This document shows, one piece after another, positions 25,646-35,003 of a stretch of 64,000 bases of DNA (position 1 is its first letter; each line of letters starts with the position of its first letter). The notes under the pieces are model-generated. The model saw only the letters and a program-made list of their open reading frames with translations, was not told the DNA's origin and searched no databases. Source of the stretch: Cupriavidus necator N-1 (GTDB lineage: Bacteria > Pseudomonadota > Gammaproteobacteria > Burkholderiales > Burkholderiaceae); the NCBI RefSeq assembly GCF_000219215.1, contig NC_015727.1:1116001-1180000 (forward strand), written 5' to 3'. The translations under genes were made by a program, and so were the position numbers.

Positions 25646-27022
25646 TTAGCGCCTACCGCCGCCACGCCCACCACCACCGCCTCCGCCACGGCCGCCGCCT
25701 CCGCCTGCGAATCCGCCGCCGCCGTGACCACCGCCGCCTCCTCTGGCCGCACCGCTTTGGCGGTGTCCAGAAGACTGCATGCTGGATCGGCCCCGGTCAA
25801 AGTCACGTTGGGCCGCGGCGCCACCCCCGCCTACGCCCTGGAACGCGTTCTCCCGACCGCCGCCCGCGCCGCCGCCACGCCCGCTCCCGGCACGATTCGA
25901 CACGCCGCCGCGGTCTCCGGCACCACTGCGGTCGCCGCGCCCTCCGCGATCGGCCACAGACGCCCGGTCCGCCCCCCCACGCGCTCCGCGATCGGCCGCA
26001 GACCTCCGATCCGCCCCCCCACGCCCTCCGCGATCGGCCGCAGACGCCCGGTCCGAGCTGCCCCGACCGCCATCGCGACCACGGTAATCATTGCGCCTGT
26101 CGGAACCGGCCGAACTCCTGCCACCAAACTTCTCACGCGAAGCGTTATCCCGGTACGCCACGCCTTTCCGATGCGAGGCATCGTGCTGCCATCGTCCACC
26201 CCCCTGCACCTTGGTGCGGTCAAAGTTCCGGTCGATATTGGCAGCCTTGTTGACGTTGATGTTCACGTCGCCGCCACCCCAGTTGCAGTTGCCGAAGATG
26301 GCCCCGGCAGCGGCCAGGCCGACGCCCCATGCAAAGCCAGTGGCCAGCGCTGCGCCCGGATAGTAGGCAGGATATGGTGGCCAGTAGTAAGGTGGATAGG
26401 CGGGAGAGCTCCAGGCGCCGTAGACAACGGTCGGATTGTAGGCCGGCACGTAAATGACCTCCGGGTTCGCGGGCTCAATCCGCACAACAGTCTGGCTGGG
26501 CTGCCCCTGGACCGGAGCCGGAGGCGACTCCACGATCACGTTCTGTTGCTCGTTCGACTTGAGGTTCCCCGATTGCTGCGCTCGCGACCGCAGCCGCTGC
26601 ACCGCCGCCAGCACATCCTTCTCCTGGGCGAGGAAGGCATCGCCCAGCTTTTGCGTCCAGTCGAGCTTGTCGTTCATCGGCTCAAGCGCCTGGGGAAACG
26701 CCACTAGCGACTTCACGCTGACATCCCAGGGCTGGCTCTCGACCGCCTTCAGGGCGGCATCGCCTTTCACTTTCGGATTGGCCTTGACCCAGCGTGCAGC
26801 CTGCACGATCTCGAGCGGATACGTGGAGGCCATCAGGACCTGGGACAGCACCGAATCGGGGTAGAGGGCGATGGGCGCGACCAGTGCCTCGAGTTCTTCA
26901 GGCTTGAAGGGAGCCGGCTGGTCCGACGCAGCTTGCGCATACGCGTTAAAGGCGATCAGCGTCAGACTGGCGAACAGCCATGCTCCGACATGACGGAACA
27001 TATATATAAGCCAACGGTTCAT
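25646..27022 (-). CDS. DUF3300 exported protein
   Basis: A 458-residue DUF3300 protein. After a signal peptide (about 1-30, ending NAYAQ) comes the conserved domain (LEALVAPIALYPDSVLSQVL; DKLDWTQKLGDAFLAQEKDV; EVIYVPAYNPTVVYG), then a hydrophobic YPPYYWPPYPAYYPG region and a long Arg/Gly/Asp-rich tail. The tail contains 14-residue repeats and ends in GGGRGGGRR. GGAGG before the ATG at 27022 sets the start. A broken paralogue lies at 15848-16721. The tail could bind nucleic acid or surface polymers. Confidence 0.85.
   Translation of the reverse strand: MNRWLIYMFRHVGAWLFASLTLIAFNAYAQAASDQPAPFKPEELEALVAPIALYPDSVLSQVLMASTYPLEIVQAARWVKANPKVKGDAALKAVESQPWDVSVKSLVAFPQALEPMNDKLDWTQKLGDAFLAQEKDVLAAVQRLRSRAQQSGNLKSNEQQNVIVESPPAPVQGQPSQTVVRIEPANPEVIYVPAYNPTVVYGAWSSPAYPPYYWPPYPAYYPGAALATGFAWGVGLAAAGAIFGNCNWGGGDVNINVNKAANIDRNFDRTKVQGGGRWQHDASHRKGVAYRDNASREKFGGRSSAGSDRRNDYRGRDGGRGSSDRASAADRGGRGGADRRSAADRGARGGADRASVADRGGRGDRSGAGDRGGVSNRAGSGRGGGAGGGRENAFQGVGGGGAAAQRDFDRGRSSMQSSGHRQSGAARGGGGGHGGGGFAGGGGGRGGGGGGGRGGGRR
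25946..26055 (-). repeat. 42-bp coding tandem repeat in DUF3300 gene
   Basis: Two full units (25946-25987 and 25988-26029) and a partial third encode 14-residue repeats of the type GGADRRSAADRGAR. The units differ at a few bases. It makes the tail length variable. Confidence 0.75.
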
Positions 27023-27476
27023 CCCCCATCCTCCCAGCGGCCATTTGCCGGTTACCCCCGCGGACCTGCAGACCCCCTTGGCACAATCGTTCATGAACAC
27101 GGCAATTTCCGGCTAACGAACCGGTGAATGCTGGCGCCTGGATGAAGTAAGCCTGATAAGTTGGTGGCTGATGTTGCCCAGGCGGATCCCGGCACAGGGC
27201 TCGACAAGTTCCTGTTTCCTACGAAGCCTGGACTACAGTTCCAAAGGGAAGCCGGCCGCAAACATTGTGTACCGTACGCACTTTGCGCCCAATCTAGCCG
27301 CAACCGTCACGCAAGCTGACATGAAATTTTTCAGAAGGAGAAATAAGAAAAATATGCGTGATCCATCGTCGACTGGGGTTGCCCCGTTTCATCGGACACC
27401 CATTACGCGGTAGGAATGCCCATTACTGAGCACCCCCCGCACAGATCCCGGCGTGCCCAATTCGGGCACCGGGCTC

Positions 27477-27760
27477 CTACCTCGGGTGTTTGACGGCGAA
27501 ACGCTGATCGGGCCATGGATGGAGGATTCGAGGTTGCGGGAGCCAAGCATCTGCGAGCCGGTTCATTCGCTCCCATGTCATTGCGTCCTTTTGGCTGCGT
27601 CGCCGGAGCGTGCGCCGCCATATGTCAGTGACGTGATAGCGGAATGCGCCAAGCACTCGCGAGTTTGTGGGTACAGCGTGATATGCGAAGTAGTCCGCAT
27701 GGCCGGACCGCGCTTCCGCCCGCCTCGCCCCGGTGGCCGCGGCGATGACCTGGGCACCTG
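27477..27760 (-). pseudogene. Group II intron reverse transcriptase/maturase C-terminal remnant
   Basis: The minus strand reads HADYFAYHAVPTN, FRYHVTDIWRRTLRRRSQKD and LPQPRILHPWPDQRFAVKHP, the maturase end of group II intron-encoded proteins. Downstream on that strand, about 27400-27470, is a GC hairpin-rich stretch with TGTGCGGGGGGTGCTCAGTA, like intron sequence after such ORFs. The reverse-transcriptase domain is missing. The rest of 27023-28071 holds no other gene I can support. Confidence 0.65.
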
Positions 27761-28071
27761 GCTTGGGGGTCACGGCAGTAGCCGGCCGGTACAAGCCGTA
27801 GGTCAGTACGCCGTTCTCCGCCACTTCGAACCGAGAGGCGGGCGACATGAGTCGGCGCATAAGGTAGCCCAAAGCGAACTAGCGGACGCGGTGACCATGG
27901 GTCGCGCAGAGCTGCGAAGCGCGCTGCGGTACTATGAAGCGTTGCCCTTGGGTAAAGGCTAAGGGCCAAATGTTCGCAGCTGGATTGCGTCACATTGAGT
28001 CGTTTAACCGCGGTCGCCGAATATCTCCGAGCCCGTACAACTCGCACGCGACAACCTATGGGAGTAGAGCC

Positions 28072-28500
28072 ATGGTCGCAGTCAAACACGAGGATCTTTC
28101 TATGGCCTTCGACTTCGTTAGCTACGCGGCGCCGATGGAGCACAACGCGTATGTCTCGCTCGATACGGGCAGAGTCTATTGGACCTCTGATTCCAATGAC
28201 GCGTTCGACGAGGATATTCCTGACGACCTTGAAACTTCCGACCGATACCTTGCGATACCACATAAGAACGATCTCGATCTTGGAAGAACTCTCGCCTTAC
28301 GCTTTGTCGCACAAGAGCTGCCTGCGTGTTACGACCAGGTCGAAGGATTTTTCCAACGGCAAGGGGCTTACTCGCGCTTCAAGGATTTGCTGCGGCGCGA
28401 GGGCGTTCTCGAGGTCTGGTATACGTTTGAAGCCGACTCTGTCGAAAGAGCGCTGAGACAATGGTGCGCCGAGAACGGTCTTGAGATTCTTGAAGCGTGA
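28072..28500 (+). CDS. UPF0158 family protein
   Basis: A 142-residue acidic cytoplasmic protein of the UPF0158 family: VYWTSDSNDAFDEDIPDDLE, a LAIPHKNDLDLGRTLALRFV block, then GAYSRFKDLLRREGVLEVWY. The function is unknown. An upstream in-frame start at 27934 is rejected because GGGAG lies seven bases before the ATG at 28072. It is flanked by remnants of mobile elements on both sides. Confidence 0.75.
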   Translation: MVAVKHEDLSMAFDFVSYAAPMEHNAYVSLDTGRVYWTSDSNDAFDEDIPDDLETSDRYLAIPHKNDLDLGRTLALRFVAQELPACYDQVEGFFQRQGAYSRFKDLLRREGVLEVWYTFEADSVERALRQWCAENGLEILEA

Positions 28501-28588
28501 CGGGCCGGTTAGTCAGGCCAAAAAACGTTTTGCCGCACAGGTTCTCCTTCGGGAATTCAGGCGCCGCCGTGCCAAAGCAATCACCTAC

Positions 28589-28975
28589 CTAGCGCATAAT
28601 CCGATCGGAACACTCCGGTCGCAAATCGTCGACTATCGGCCAGTTGCGACCATTCGGCAGACGACCTACCAATGGCCGCCTGTGACGAAAAGCGTCTTTC
28701 ATGACATCTTGAGGTGGCCTGGAGCGTTGATCGTGAATTTCACAGACAGTTGCCGCCGGATTCAGCCACTCACGTTTCCAGCGAGGCGAAAGGACATCGA
28801 GGGGATTCAGAGCGAGGCACTCGAAGCAGAATGAAAGGCCGCGTCGGTCGGACACCCACGCTGCTGGTGTTTGGATCGCCACTAGTCTGTCGACGTTAAC
28901 GTGAGTCAGCGCTGCAAGACGGGCAAGCACCAGTTCATCAACCTGCGGAAACAGCAGCCATCCACAGCGGGGCAA
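28589..28975 (-). pseudogene. TniQ-like remnant
   Basis: The frame includes LVLARLAALTHVNVDRLVAI followed by SFCFECLALNPLDVLSPRWK, REWLNPAATVCEIH: the Cys-x2-Cys...Cys-x2-His pattern and tryptophans of TniQ-type transposition proteins. The later part has no similarity. With 128 codons and no good start it looks like a fragment. A stand-alone small protein cannot be excluded. Confidence 0.35.
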
Positions 28976-29433
28976 GTAGGGGAATGCCCCAGGCTGCTAC
29001 GATCCATTGACCGGCTTCTGGCGGTCGACGTCTATTGCCAGGGCTTCAAGATCGATGGCTCGAAGGTGGAGATTGCAGCCATACATCCGGCCTCATATGC
29101 GGGAGTTGGCCGCCGGCCGCCATGCCGAAGTCTTCCCTAGCGCCCATTGCGTCAGCGACGGCAAATGGGTCACTTTCTAGAAGGACGGGGAAGAAGTCTG
29201 GGCGTGCAATGCCGTGTATGCCGCTGCGCATTTCGACTCTTCTAACGAGTCGAACGCTTGCGCGTCGACGGCCGACTGAGGTGCCGGCGGCGCTCGCACC
29301 CTGCCCTTCTCTGACAATCAAACATACCACCCCAGCAACCAGCAAATTTCGGTGTACGGGCGTTATGTGCAAAAAGTACGCGTCTAAGCCTCAGCCCTCT
29401 AGGCCTGCGCCCTTCGTACGAAGCTCACCGTAA
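28976..29433. other. Decayed stretch, no intact gene
   Basis: A plus-strand frame at 29097 reads MRELAAGRHAEVFPSAHCVS up to TAG at 29178 and goes on with KDGEEVWACNAVYAAAHFD, which looks like one coding frame broken by a stop. I do not recognise the family. Confidence 0.3.
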
Positions 29434-29979
29434 TCAGGTCTCCGCCGCAGGCTCCTGACGCTTACGAATCCACTCGGCAAACGCCTCGTCTTCGATTCGG
29501 TAGTCGCCCATGGCAAGACGGGTCACGACGTTATCGGCCAGCAAACGGCGCAGTGCATGGGCCGTGGTGTTCCTGGTGGCGGGCTTGCCAAGCATGGTAC
29601 CGAGCTTTTCCAGTGTGGCGCTGGAGTGCAAGTCAGACTCACCGCGTGCCAGCAGATATAGAATCGCTCGGTCGGCAGGCTTAAGCTTGCGCCAGTGAGC
29701 GAGCGAGTGTTCGTCTGAGAACACTGAAGCCTTTGTGTAGGCAAGCGCTGCGACGTCCCCCTGCGGTTGATAAAGCATGTACCTTTCGATAAACCGCTTG
29801 AAGAACTCCGGGGTACGATGCAGTTCGTCGAACGCGCGCATACCCTGCTCCAGCGTTAGCTTCTGGCGCGCCATGGTGTTCAGGAGCTTAACTGTGAAGG
29901 CAACGAACTCGTCGCCAAACAAGGGAAACGGCTCGAGTGGGGCCCAGTTGAAGAACGGCTCCGAAGCTCTCGCAAACAT
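29434..29979 (-). CDS. C-terminal part of an AAA-type ATPase with winged helix, probably truncated
   Basis: A 181-residue product: LLNTMARQKLTLEQGMRAFD, TPEFFKRFIERYMLYQ, then a winged-helix-like end (KLGTMLGKPATRNTTAHALR; DYRIEDEAFAEWIRKR). This matches the back half of ATP-binding proteins with an archaeal-type ATPase core; no Walker motifs are found in any frame upstream, and the sequence changes near 30000. It is probably a truncated gene at the edge of the catabolic island, though the piece has an open frame with an ATG. Confidence 0.5.
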   Translation of the reverse strand: MFARASEPFFNWAPLEPFPLFGDEFVAFTVKLLNTMARQKLTLEQGMRAFDELHRTPEFFKRFIERYMLYQPQGDVAALAYTKASVFSDEHSLAHWRKLKPADRAILYLLARGESDLHSSATLEKLGTMLGKPATRNTTAHALRRLLADNVVTRLAMGDYRIEDEAFAEWIRKRQEPAAET

Positions 29980-30150
29980 GGCGCGAAGGGTCGTTGGGGT
30001 TACCCCGCCCGAATGGGGCCGTCGCCGATACAGCGGACATATCGGCTGACATATCGAAAGTATTTTTCCAGAGGCATTGCAGTCAGTAACATCCGAGTCG
30101 ATCCGGATGCCAAACCTTTTGGGCTACCGGCACGAAAACAAGGAGACAAC

Positions 30151-31122
30151 ATGGCAACTGACGCAGTGAGGCGACGCCTCATGCTGGCCGCGCTCGGGCT
30201 ATTCGCCCTGCCGGCCGGTGCGCAGCCCGACTACCCGGCAAGGCCAGTCAAGCTCGTGGTGTCGTTGCCGCCCGGCAGCGGCGCGGATTCCACGGCGCGC
30301 TTCATTGCCCAGAAGCTCGCTGCAAAGCTGGGCCAGCCGTTCGTGGTGGAGAACCGCCCCGGCGGGAACGGCTTCATCGGCGCCCGCGCCGTCGCCGACG
30401 CCGCGCCTGATGGCTACACGCTCTTCGTCGGCAGCAACTCGACGATGGTAACCAACGCCGTGCTGTTCACTAATCCCCCCTACGATCCCGTCAACGGCTT
30501 TGCGCCCGTGGAGCGCCTCGCGCGCTTTGCCATGGTCGTCGTCGTGCCGGCGAATTCGCCGTACAAGGCGCTTGGGGGGCTCATCGGCGCCCTGCGCACC
30601 GCGCCGGGCAAACTCAACTACGCGGCGGGTAGTCCCACCTACCAGATCTATACCGAACTGCTGAACGAGCGCTTCCATGTGCGCGCGAATCCCATCGCTT
30701 ACAAGGGCACGGCGCCGGCCATGACCGACGTCGCCGCTGGCCACGTCGACTACGCGATCGGCGAGATCAGCGCGGTGTTACCGCTGATTCGCGCGGGCCG
30801 TGTCCGCCCGCTCGCCGTGACCGCCCCGCAGCGGCTCAAGGATCTTCCGCAGGTTCCTACCGTTGCCGAAAGCGGTGCGCCGGGCTTCGATGTGGCGGCA
30901 TGGACCGGCGTCTTTGCGCCGTCCAAGGTGCCCGGGCAGATCGTTAACGTGCTGTCCGCCGCCGTACGTGAAGCCATGCAGCAGCCCGACAGCGTGAAGT
31001 TCATCACGGGCCTAGGCGGGGAGGTTTATCTCGGCGGGCCCCAACACTTCCGCCAGTTCCAGCTGGCCGAAATTGAGCGAACCCGCGACATCGTCAAGCG
31101 TGCCGCCATCCAGATTGAATAA
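30151..31122 (+). CDS. Bug-type periplasmic solute receptor
   Basis: A 323-residue tripartite tricarboxylate transporter receptor (Bug family). Signal peptide about 1-24 (LPAGAQ), then DYPARPVKLVVSLPPGSGAD, the ligand-loop ENRPGGNGFIGARAVADAAP and DGYTLFVGSN. AAGGAGA before the ATG at 30151 sets the start. No TctA/TctB genes are near, as is usual for Bug proteins. It leads a plus-strand operon with a racemase-like CoA-transferase-fold enzyme, a crotonase and an SDR, so it probably binds the acid handled by that pathway. Confidence 0.88.
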   Translation: MATDAVRRRLMLAALGLFALPAGAQPDYPARPVKLVVSLPPGSGADSTARFIAQKLAAKLGQPFVVENRPGGNGFIGARAVADAAPDGYTLFVGSNSTMVTNAVLFTNPPYDPVNGFAPVERLARFAMVVVVPANSPYKALGGLIGALRTAPGKLNYAAGSPTYQIYTELLNERFHVRANPIAYKGTAPAMTDVAAGHVDYAIGEISAVLPLIRAGRVRPLAVTAPQRLKDLPQVPTVAESGAPGFDVAAWTGVFAPSKVPGQIVNVLSAAVREAMQQPDSVKFITGLGGEVYLGGPQHFRQFQLAEIERTRDIVKRAAIQIE

Positions 31123-31145
31123 CCCATCGGACCAATTGAGATTCT

Positions 31146-32321
31146 ATGCACACGGAACAACAAGCGCCGCAACGTGGCCCGCTGGCAGGTGTCAGGGTTA
31201 TCGAAATGGCCGGCATCGGTCCCGGCCCGCTGGCCGGCATGATGCTGGCCGACATGGGTGCCGAGGTGCTGCGCATCGAGCGTCCAGGCGAAACCGATCT
31301 TGGCGTCAAGCGTGAGCGCCGCTACGACCTGATGCTGCGCGGGCGCAAGGCGATTGCGCTCGACCTGAAGGAACCACTTGCTGTGCAGGCCGTGCTGGAC
31401 CTCGTGGCATCGGCCGACATGCTGATCGAGGGATTCCGGCCCGGCGTCATGGAGCGGCTCGGCCTCGGACCCGAGGCTTGCCACGCGCGCAACCCGCGGC
31501 TCGTCTATGGCCGGGTCACGGGCTGGGGCCAGACGGGCCCGCTTGCGTCCAGCCCGGGGCACGATATCAACTACATCGCGCTCACCGGCGCCTTGAACGC
31601 CATCGGCCGACGCGGGCAGCCGCCTTCGATTCCGCCGGCCTACCTCGGCGATTTCGCGGGTGGCGGCATGTTCCTCGTCGCTGGCGTGCTCGCTGCACTG
31701 TTCGAGGCGAGCAAATCGGGTATGGGCCAGGTCGTCGATGCGGCGATTGTCGATGGCACGGCGGCGTTGAGCAGCGTCTTCTTCGGGCTGTCGGCCGCCG
31801 GCATGTGGAACGCAGAGCGCGGCACCAACGTGCTCGACTCCGGCGCGCACTACTACAACGTCTACGCGTGCAAGGGCGGCGGCTGGATCTCGGTAGGGCC
31901 GATCGAGGCGCGCTTCTATCGGGATCTGCTGGCCCGCATTGGCATCGATCCCGACAGCCTCGGCGAGCAACTGGACCCGCGCAATTGGCCGGATGCAACC
32001 GACCGGCTGGCCGCGATCTTCCTCACGCGCACGCGCGACGAATGGACCGCACTGCTCGAAGGCACCGACGCCTGCGTGGCCCCGGTACTCGATTTCACCG
32101 AGGCGCCGCACCACCCTCACCTGCAGGCCCGGCAGACGTTCGTCGACATCGACGGCGTCACGCAGCCCGCGCCGGCGCCACGGTTCAGCCGCACGCCATC
32201 CGCCCGCCCGACACAGCCGCGCGCCACCGACGTACGCGACTACGCGCAAACGCTGGCGGGCTGGCTGCCTCCGGAGCGCATCGCAGGCATCCGCGCGCTG
32301 ACCGAGCAAGCTGCGCGCTGA
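31146..32321 (+). CDS. CaiB/BaiF family, alpha-methylacyl-CoA racemase-like
   Basis: A 391-residue class III CoA-transferase-fold protein. It keeps residues that match the alpha-methylacyl-CoA racemase acid/base pair: His139 (SPGHDINYIALTG) and Asp169 (AYLGDFAGGGM), 30 residues apart as in the mycobacterial enzyme. Racemases of this type invert 2-methyl branches so that beta-oxidation can proceed. It lies 24 bases after the Bug gene. A second CaiB/BaiF gene at 39244-40455 lacks this His pattern and is more likely a CoA transferase. Confidence 0.85.
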   Translation: MHTEQQAPQRGPLAGVRVIEMAGIGPGPLAGMMLADMGAEVLRIERPGETDLGVKRERRYDLMLRGRKAIALDLKEPLAVQAVLDLVASADMLIEGFRPGVMERLGLGPEACHARNPRLVYGRVTGWGQTGPLASSPGHDINYIALTGALNAIGRRGQPPSIPPAYLGDFAGGGMFLVAGVLAALFEASKSGMGQVVDAAIVDGTAALSSVFFGLSAAGMWNAERGTNVLDSGAHYYNVYACKGGGWISVGPIEARFYRDLLARIGIDPDSLGEQLDPRNWPDATDRLAAIFLTRTRDEWTALLEGTDACVAPVLDFTEAPHHPHLQARQTFVDIDGVTQPAPAPRFSRTPSARPTQPRATDVRDYAQTLAGWLPPERIAGIRALTEQAAR

Positions 32322-32352
32322 CCGGACACCATCTCATCATTTTTCACTATCC

Positions 32353-33138
32353 ATGAGCAATTTCCTCGATATCCGCCGTGACGGTCCCGTGGCCATCGTC
32401 ACGATGAACCGTCCCGAGACGCGCAACGCAGTTTCCGACGACGACGCCGTAGACGCTCTGGTCGCCATGTGCGATGCCTTCAACCGCGATCACAGCGTGC
32501 GTGTGGTGGTCCTGACCGGCGCCGGCGCGGCGTTCTCCTCGGGCGGCAACCTCAAGACGCTGCGCGCAAAGTTCGGCAACGAGAGCGGCGAGCCCGTGAT
32601 GGCGCGCTACGCCTACCGCGAAGGCATCCAGCGCCTGCCGCTGGCGCTAGCCAATCTCGAAATCCCAGTCATAGCCGCCATCAACGGTCCGGCGCTCGGT
32701 GCCGGCAACGACCTGGCCTGCACCTGCGATATCCGTATCGCATCGGAGCAGGCTAGCTTCGCGGCCACGTTCGTGAAACTGGGACTGATTCCGGGCGATG
32801 GAGGCGCATGGCTGTTGCCCCGCGTCGTGGGTGCGTCGCGTGCGGCGGAACTTTGCTTCACCGGCGACACGATCGACGCGAAGCAGGCGCTGGAGTACGG
32901 GCTGGTTTCCCGCGTGGTGACGCACGACGCGTTGCTGCCCACGGCCCTGGAACTGGCGCACCGAATCGCGGCCAATCCGGGCCACGCGCTGCGCATGTGC
33001 AAGCGGTTGCTCAAGGAGGCGCAGCACGCGCGTCTCGACACGATCCTCGAAATGTCAGCCGGCTTCCAGGCACTAGCCCATCACACCGCCGAGCACAACG
33101 CGGCGCTCGACGGCGTGCTGGCACGGATCCGCGGATAA
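32353..33138 (+). CDS. Enoyl-CoA hydratase/isomerase (crotonase)
   Basis: A 261-residue crotonase-fold enzyme. The oxyanion-hole blocks are [15 protein letters not shown] and [20 protein letters not shown]. The usual first catalytic Glu is Asp in GNDLACTCD, and the second Glu position ([15 protein letters not shown]) is not Glu, so plain hydration is uncertain and isomerase, hydrolase or retro-Claisen activity is possible. It is third in the Bug-racemase-crotonase-SDR operon. Confidence 0.85.
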   Translation: MSNFLDIRRDGPVAIVTMNRPETRNAVSDDDAVDALVAMCDAFNRDHSVRVVVLTGAGAAFSSGGNLKTLRAKFGNESGEPVMARYAYREGIQRLPLALANLEIPVIAAINGPALGAGNDLACTCDIRIASEQASFAATFVKLGLIPGDGGAWLLPRVVGASRAAELCFTGDTIDAKQALEYGLVSRVVTHDALLPTALELAHRIAANPGHALRMCKRLLKEAQHARLDTILEMSAGFQALAHHTAEHNAALDGVLARIRG

Positions 33139-33163
33139 GGGGAGAGAGGGACAAAGGGACAAC

Positions 33164-33919
33164 ATGGACATTCTCGATAATGTATTCCTGATCTCCGGCG
33201 GCGCATCCGGCCTGGGCGAAGCAACCGCGCGCATGCTGGCTGCGGCCGGCGCAAAAGTGGCCATTGCCGACATTAACGAGGCCGGCGAAGCACTGGCCGC
33301 TGAACTGGACGGGCGCTTCGTGCGTTGCGACGTGTCCAGCGGAGCCGATGCCGATGCGGCTGTACGCGCGGCCACCGCCATCGGCCGGCTTGCCGGACTC
33401 GTCAACTGCGCCGGCGTGGCACCGGCCTGCAAGACCGTGGGCAAGGATGGCCCGCATCCGCTCGACCTGTTCGAGCGGACCGTGCGGATCAACCTGATCG
33501 GCACGTTCAACATGACGCGCGTGGCGGCGGCCAGCATGGTCCAGAACGAACCCGACGCCAATGGCGAACGCGGCCTGATCATCAACACCGCATCGGTGGC
33601 CGCGTTCGAGGGGCAAGTTGGCCAAGCGGCATATGCGGCGTCCAAGGGTGGTGTCGCCGCCATGACGCTGGCCGTGGCGCGTGACCTGGCGCGCGACGGC
33701 GTGCGGTGCGTGACCATCGCACCGGGCCTGTTCGAGACGCCCATGCTGCTTGGCTTGCCCGAACTCGTGCGCGACGCGCTGGGCCGGATGGTGCCGTTCC
33801 CGTCGCGCCTGGGCAGGCCGGCCGAGTATGCCCGTCTGGTCGAAGCGATCATCGGCAACACGATGCTGAACGGCGAAGTGATCCGGCTCGACGGCGCGAT
33901 CCGGATGCAGCCGAAGTAG
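33164..33919 (+). CDS. SDR, type-II 3-hydroxyacyl-CoA dehydrogenase-like
   Basis: A 251-residue short-chain dehydrogenase resembling HSD10. NAD site [20 protein letters not shown] motif (VNCAGVAP), catalytic Ser in [10 protein letters not shown] and Tyr-x3-Lys in [11 protein letters not shown]10-type enzymes oxidise 3-hydroxyacyl-CoA, including 2-methyl-branched ones, and also steroids. GGAGAGAG lies upstream of the ATG. It is the last gene before a strong hairpin. Confidence 0.88.
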   Translation: MDILDNVFLISGGASGLGEATARMLAAAGAKVAIADINEAGEALAAELDGRFVRCDVSSGADADAAVRAATAIGRLAGLVNCAGVAPACKTVGKDGPHPLDLFERTVRINLIGTFNMTRVAAASMVQNEPDANGERGLIINTASVAAFEGQVGQAAYAASKGGVAAMTLAVARDLARDGVRCVTIAPGLFETPMLLGLPELVRDALGRMVPFPSRLGRPAEYARLVEAIIGNTMLNGEVIRLDGAIRMQPK

Positions 33920-33949
33920 GCCACATCGATCCTCTCCAGGGCAGGGCCA

Positions 33950-33972
33950 GGAGCCGGCAGTATGCCGGCTCC
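33950..33972 (+). terminator. Hairpin at operon end
   Basis: GGAGCCGGCA-GTA-TGCCGGCTCC, a perfect 10-bp stem, 30 bases after the SDR stop. The T-run after it is poor, so it may be a weak terminator or an mRNA 3'-end stabiliser. Confidence 0.55.
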
Positions 33973-34070
33973 GTTGCGTTCCGGGGCGCGCCACGCCACT
34001 GATTGTCCCGATTGTCATGCGCGGTGCACCAATGTAGATTTCCACCACACTTCGCCGATTCTCAAAGGGA

Positions 34071-34976
34071 ATGGACATGGATCTTCGTCAAATGAAACAG
34101 GCCCTGGTGCTAAGCGAGACGCTGAACTTCCACCGCGCCGCCGAACGGCTGCACATGGCGCAGCCCCCGCTCTCCACTGCCATCCGCAAGCTCGAGGAAG
34201 AGCTCGGCGTGACGCTGTTCGACCGGCAACCGTCGGGCCTCTCGCTGACCTCGGTGGGCGAACTCGTGCTGCCCCTGATGCGCAGCACGCTGCTCTTCGC
34301 CGACGAAATCCGCCGGGCCGCGCGCGAAGGCGAGCGTGGCGAGCAAGGCACGCTCAGGGTGGGCTTCGTAGGCTCGTCGGTGTATTCGGTCATGCCGCAG
34401 TTGATCCGCGCGTTCCGGCTGCGCTATCCGCACGTGGAGCTGACCATCGAGGAATCGACCACGGCCGACCTGCTGCGCGCCCTCGAGGACCATTCGCTCG
34501 ATGTGGCGCTCGTGCGTTATCCGGTGCTGGCGCAGACGCGGGCGCAGATCACGTTCCTGCGCGCCGATCCGCTCGTGCTGGCTGTCAGCACCGACTCAGC
34601 CCTTGCCGACCGTACGACCGTGGACCTGTCTGAACTCGGCAACACGCCGTTCATCGTGTACTCGGAATCGCGCGTGCCGGCGATGCACGCGATGACGATG
34701 TCGGCGTTTCACCAGGCCGGCATCCGTCCACCCATCGTGCAGGAAGCGGTCCAGGTACAGACGCTGCTGGCGCTGGTGGAGAGCGGGCTGGGCGTGGCGC
34801 TGGTGCCGGCCACCGCGGCCGGCTACGCCGGAGGCGGCACGCGGTTGATTGCGCTGACCGGCATACCCGAAAAGCTCAGCTTCGGGCTTGCGCTGGCAAC
34901 GATGCGCGATACCAGCGTCCCCACAGCGCGCAATTTTGTGGCGTTGGCGGAGGCCGTGGCGCAGTCGGCCGCATGA
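34071..34976 (+). CDS. LysR-type transcriptional regulator
   Basis: A 301-residue LysR regulator. The N-terminal winged helix reads LNFHRAAERLHMAQPPLSTAIRKL in sense, with the usual AQPPLS recognition helix; residues about 90-300 are the substrate-binding domain. The domain start LRVGFVGSSVYSVMPQLI is typical of CatR/BenM-like members that sense aromatic or CoA-linked acids. It sits between the two catabolic operons, one on each strand, and could control either; no binding site was identified. Confidence 0.88.
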   Translation: MDMDLRQMKQALVLSETLNFHRAAERLHMAQPPLSTAIRKLEEELGVTLFDRQPSGLSLTSVGELVLPLMRSTLLFADEIRRAAREGERGEQGTLRVGFVGSSVYSVMPQLIRAFRLRYPHVELTIEESTTADLLRALEDHSLDVALVRYPVLAQTRAQITFLRADPLVLAVSTDSALADRTTVDLSELGNTPFIVYSESRVPAMHAMTMSAFHQAGIRPPIVQEAVQVQTLLALVESGLGVALVPATAAGYAGGGTRLIALTGIPEKLSFGLALATMRDTSVPTARNFVALAEAVAQSAA

Positions 34977-35003
34977 TCGTCCCGAAACGCGCGCCGCTGC
35001 GCT

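Noticed and set aside
25724..26707. Plus-strand ORF of 327 codons
   Set aside because: It mirrors the repeat-rich DUF3300 gene and its Pro/Arg composition is an antisense artefact.
31026..32309. Minus-strand ORF of 427 codons
   Set aside because: Antisense to the racemase-like gene; no recognisable motif.
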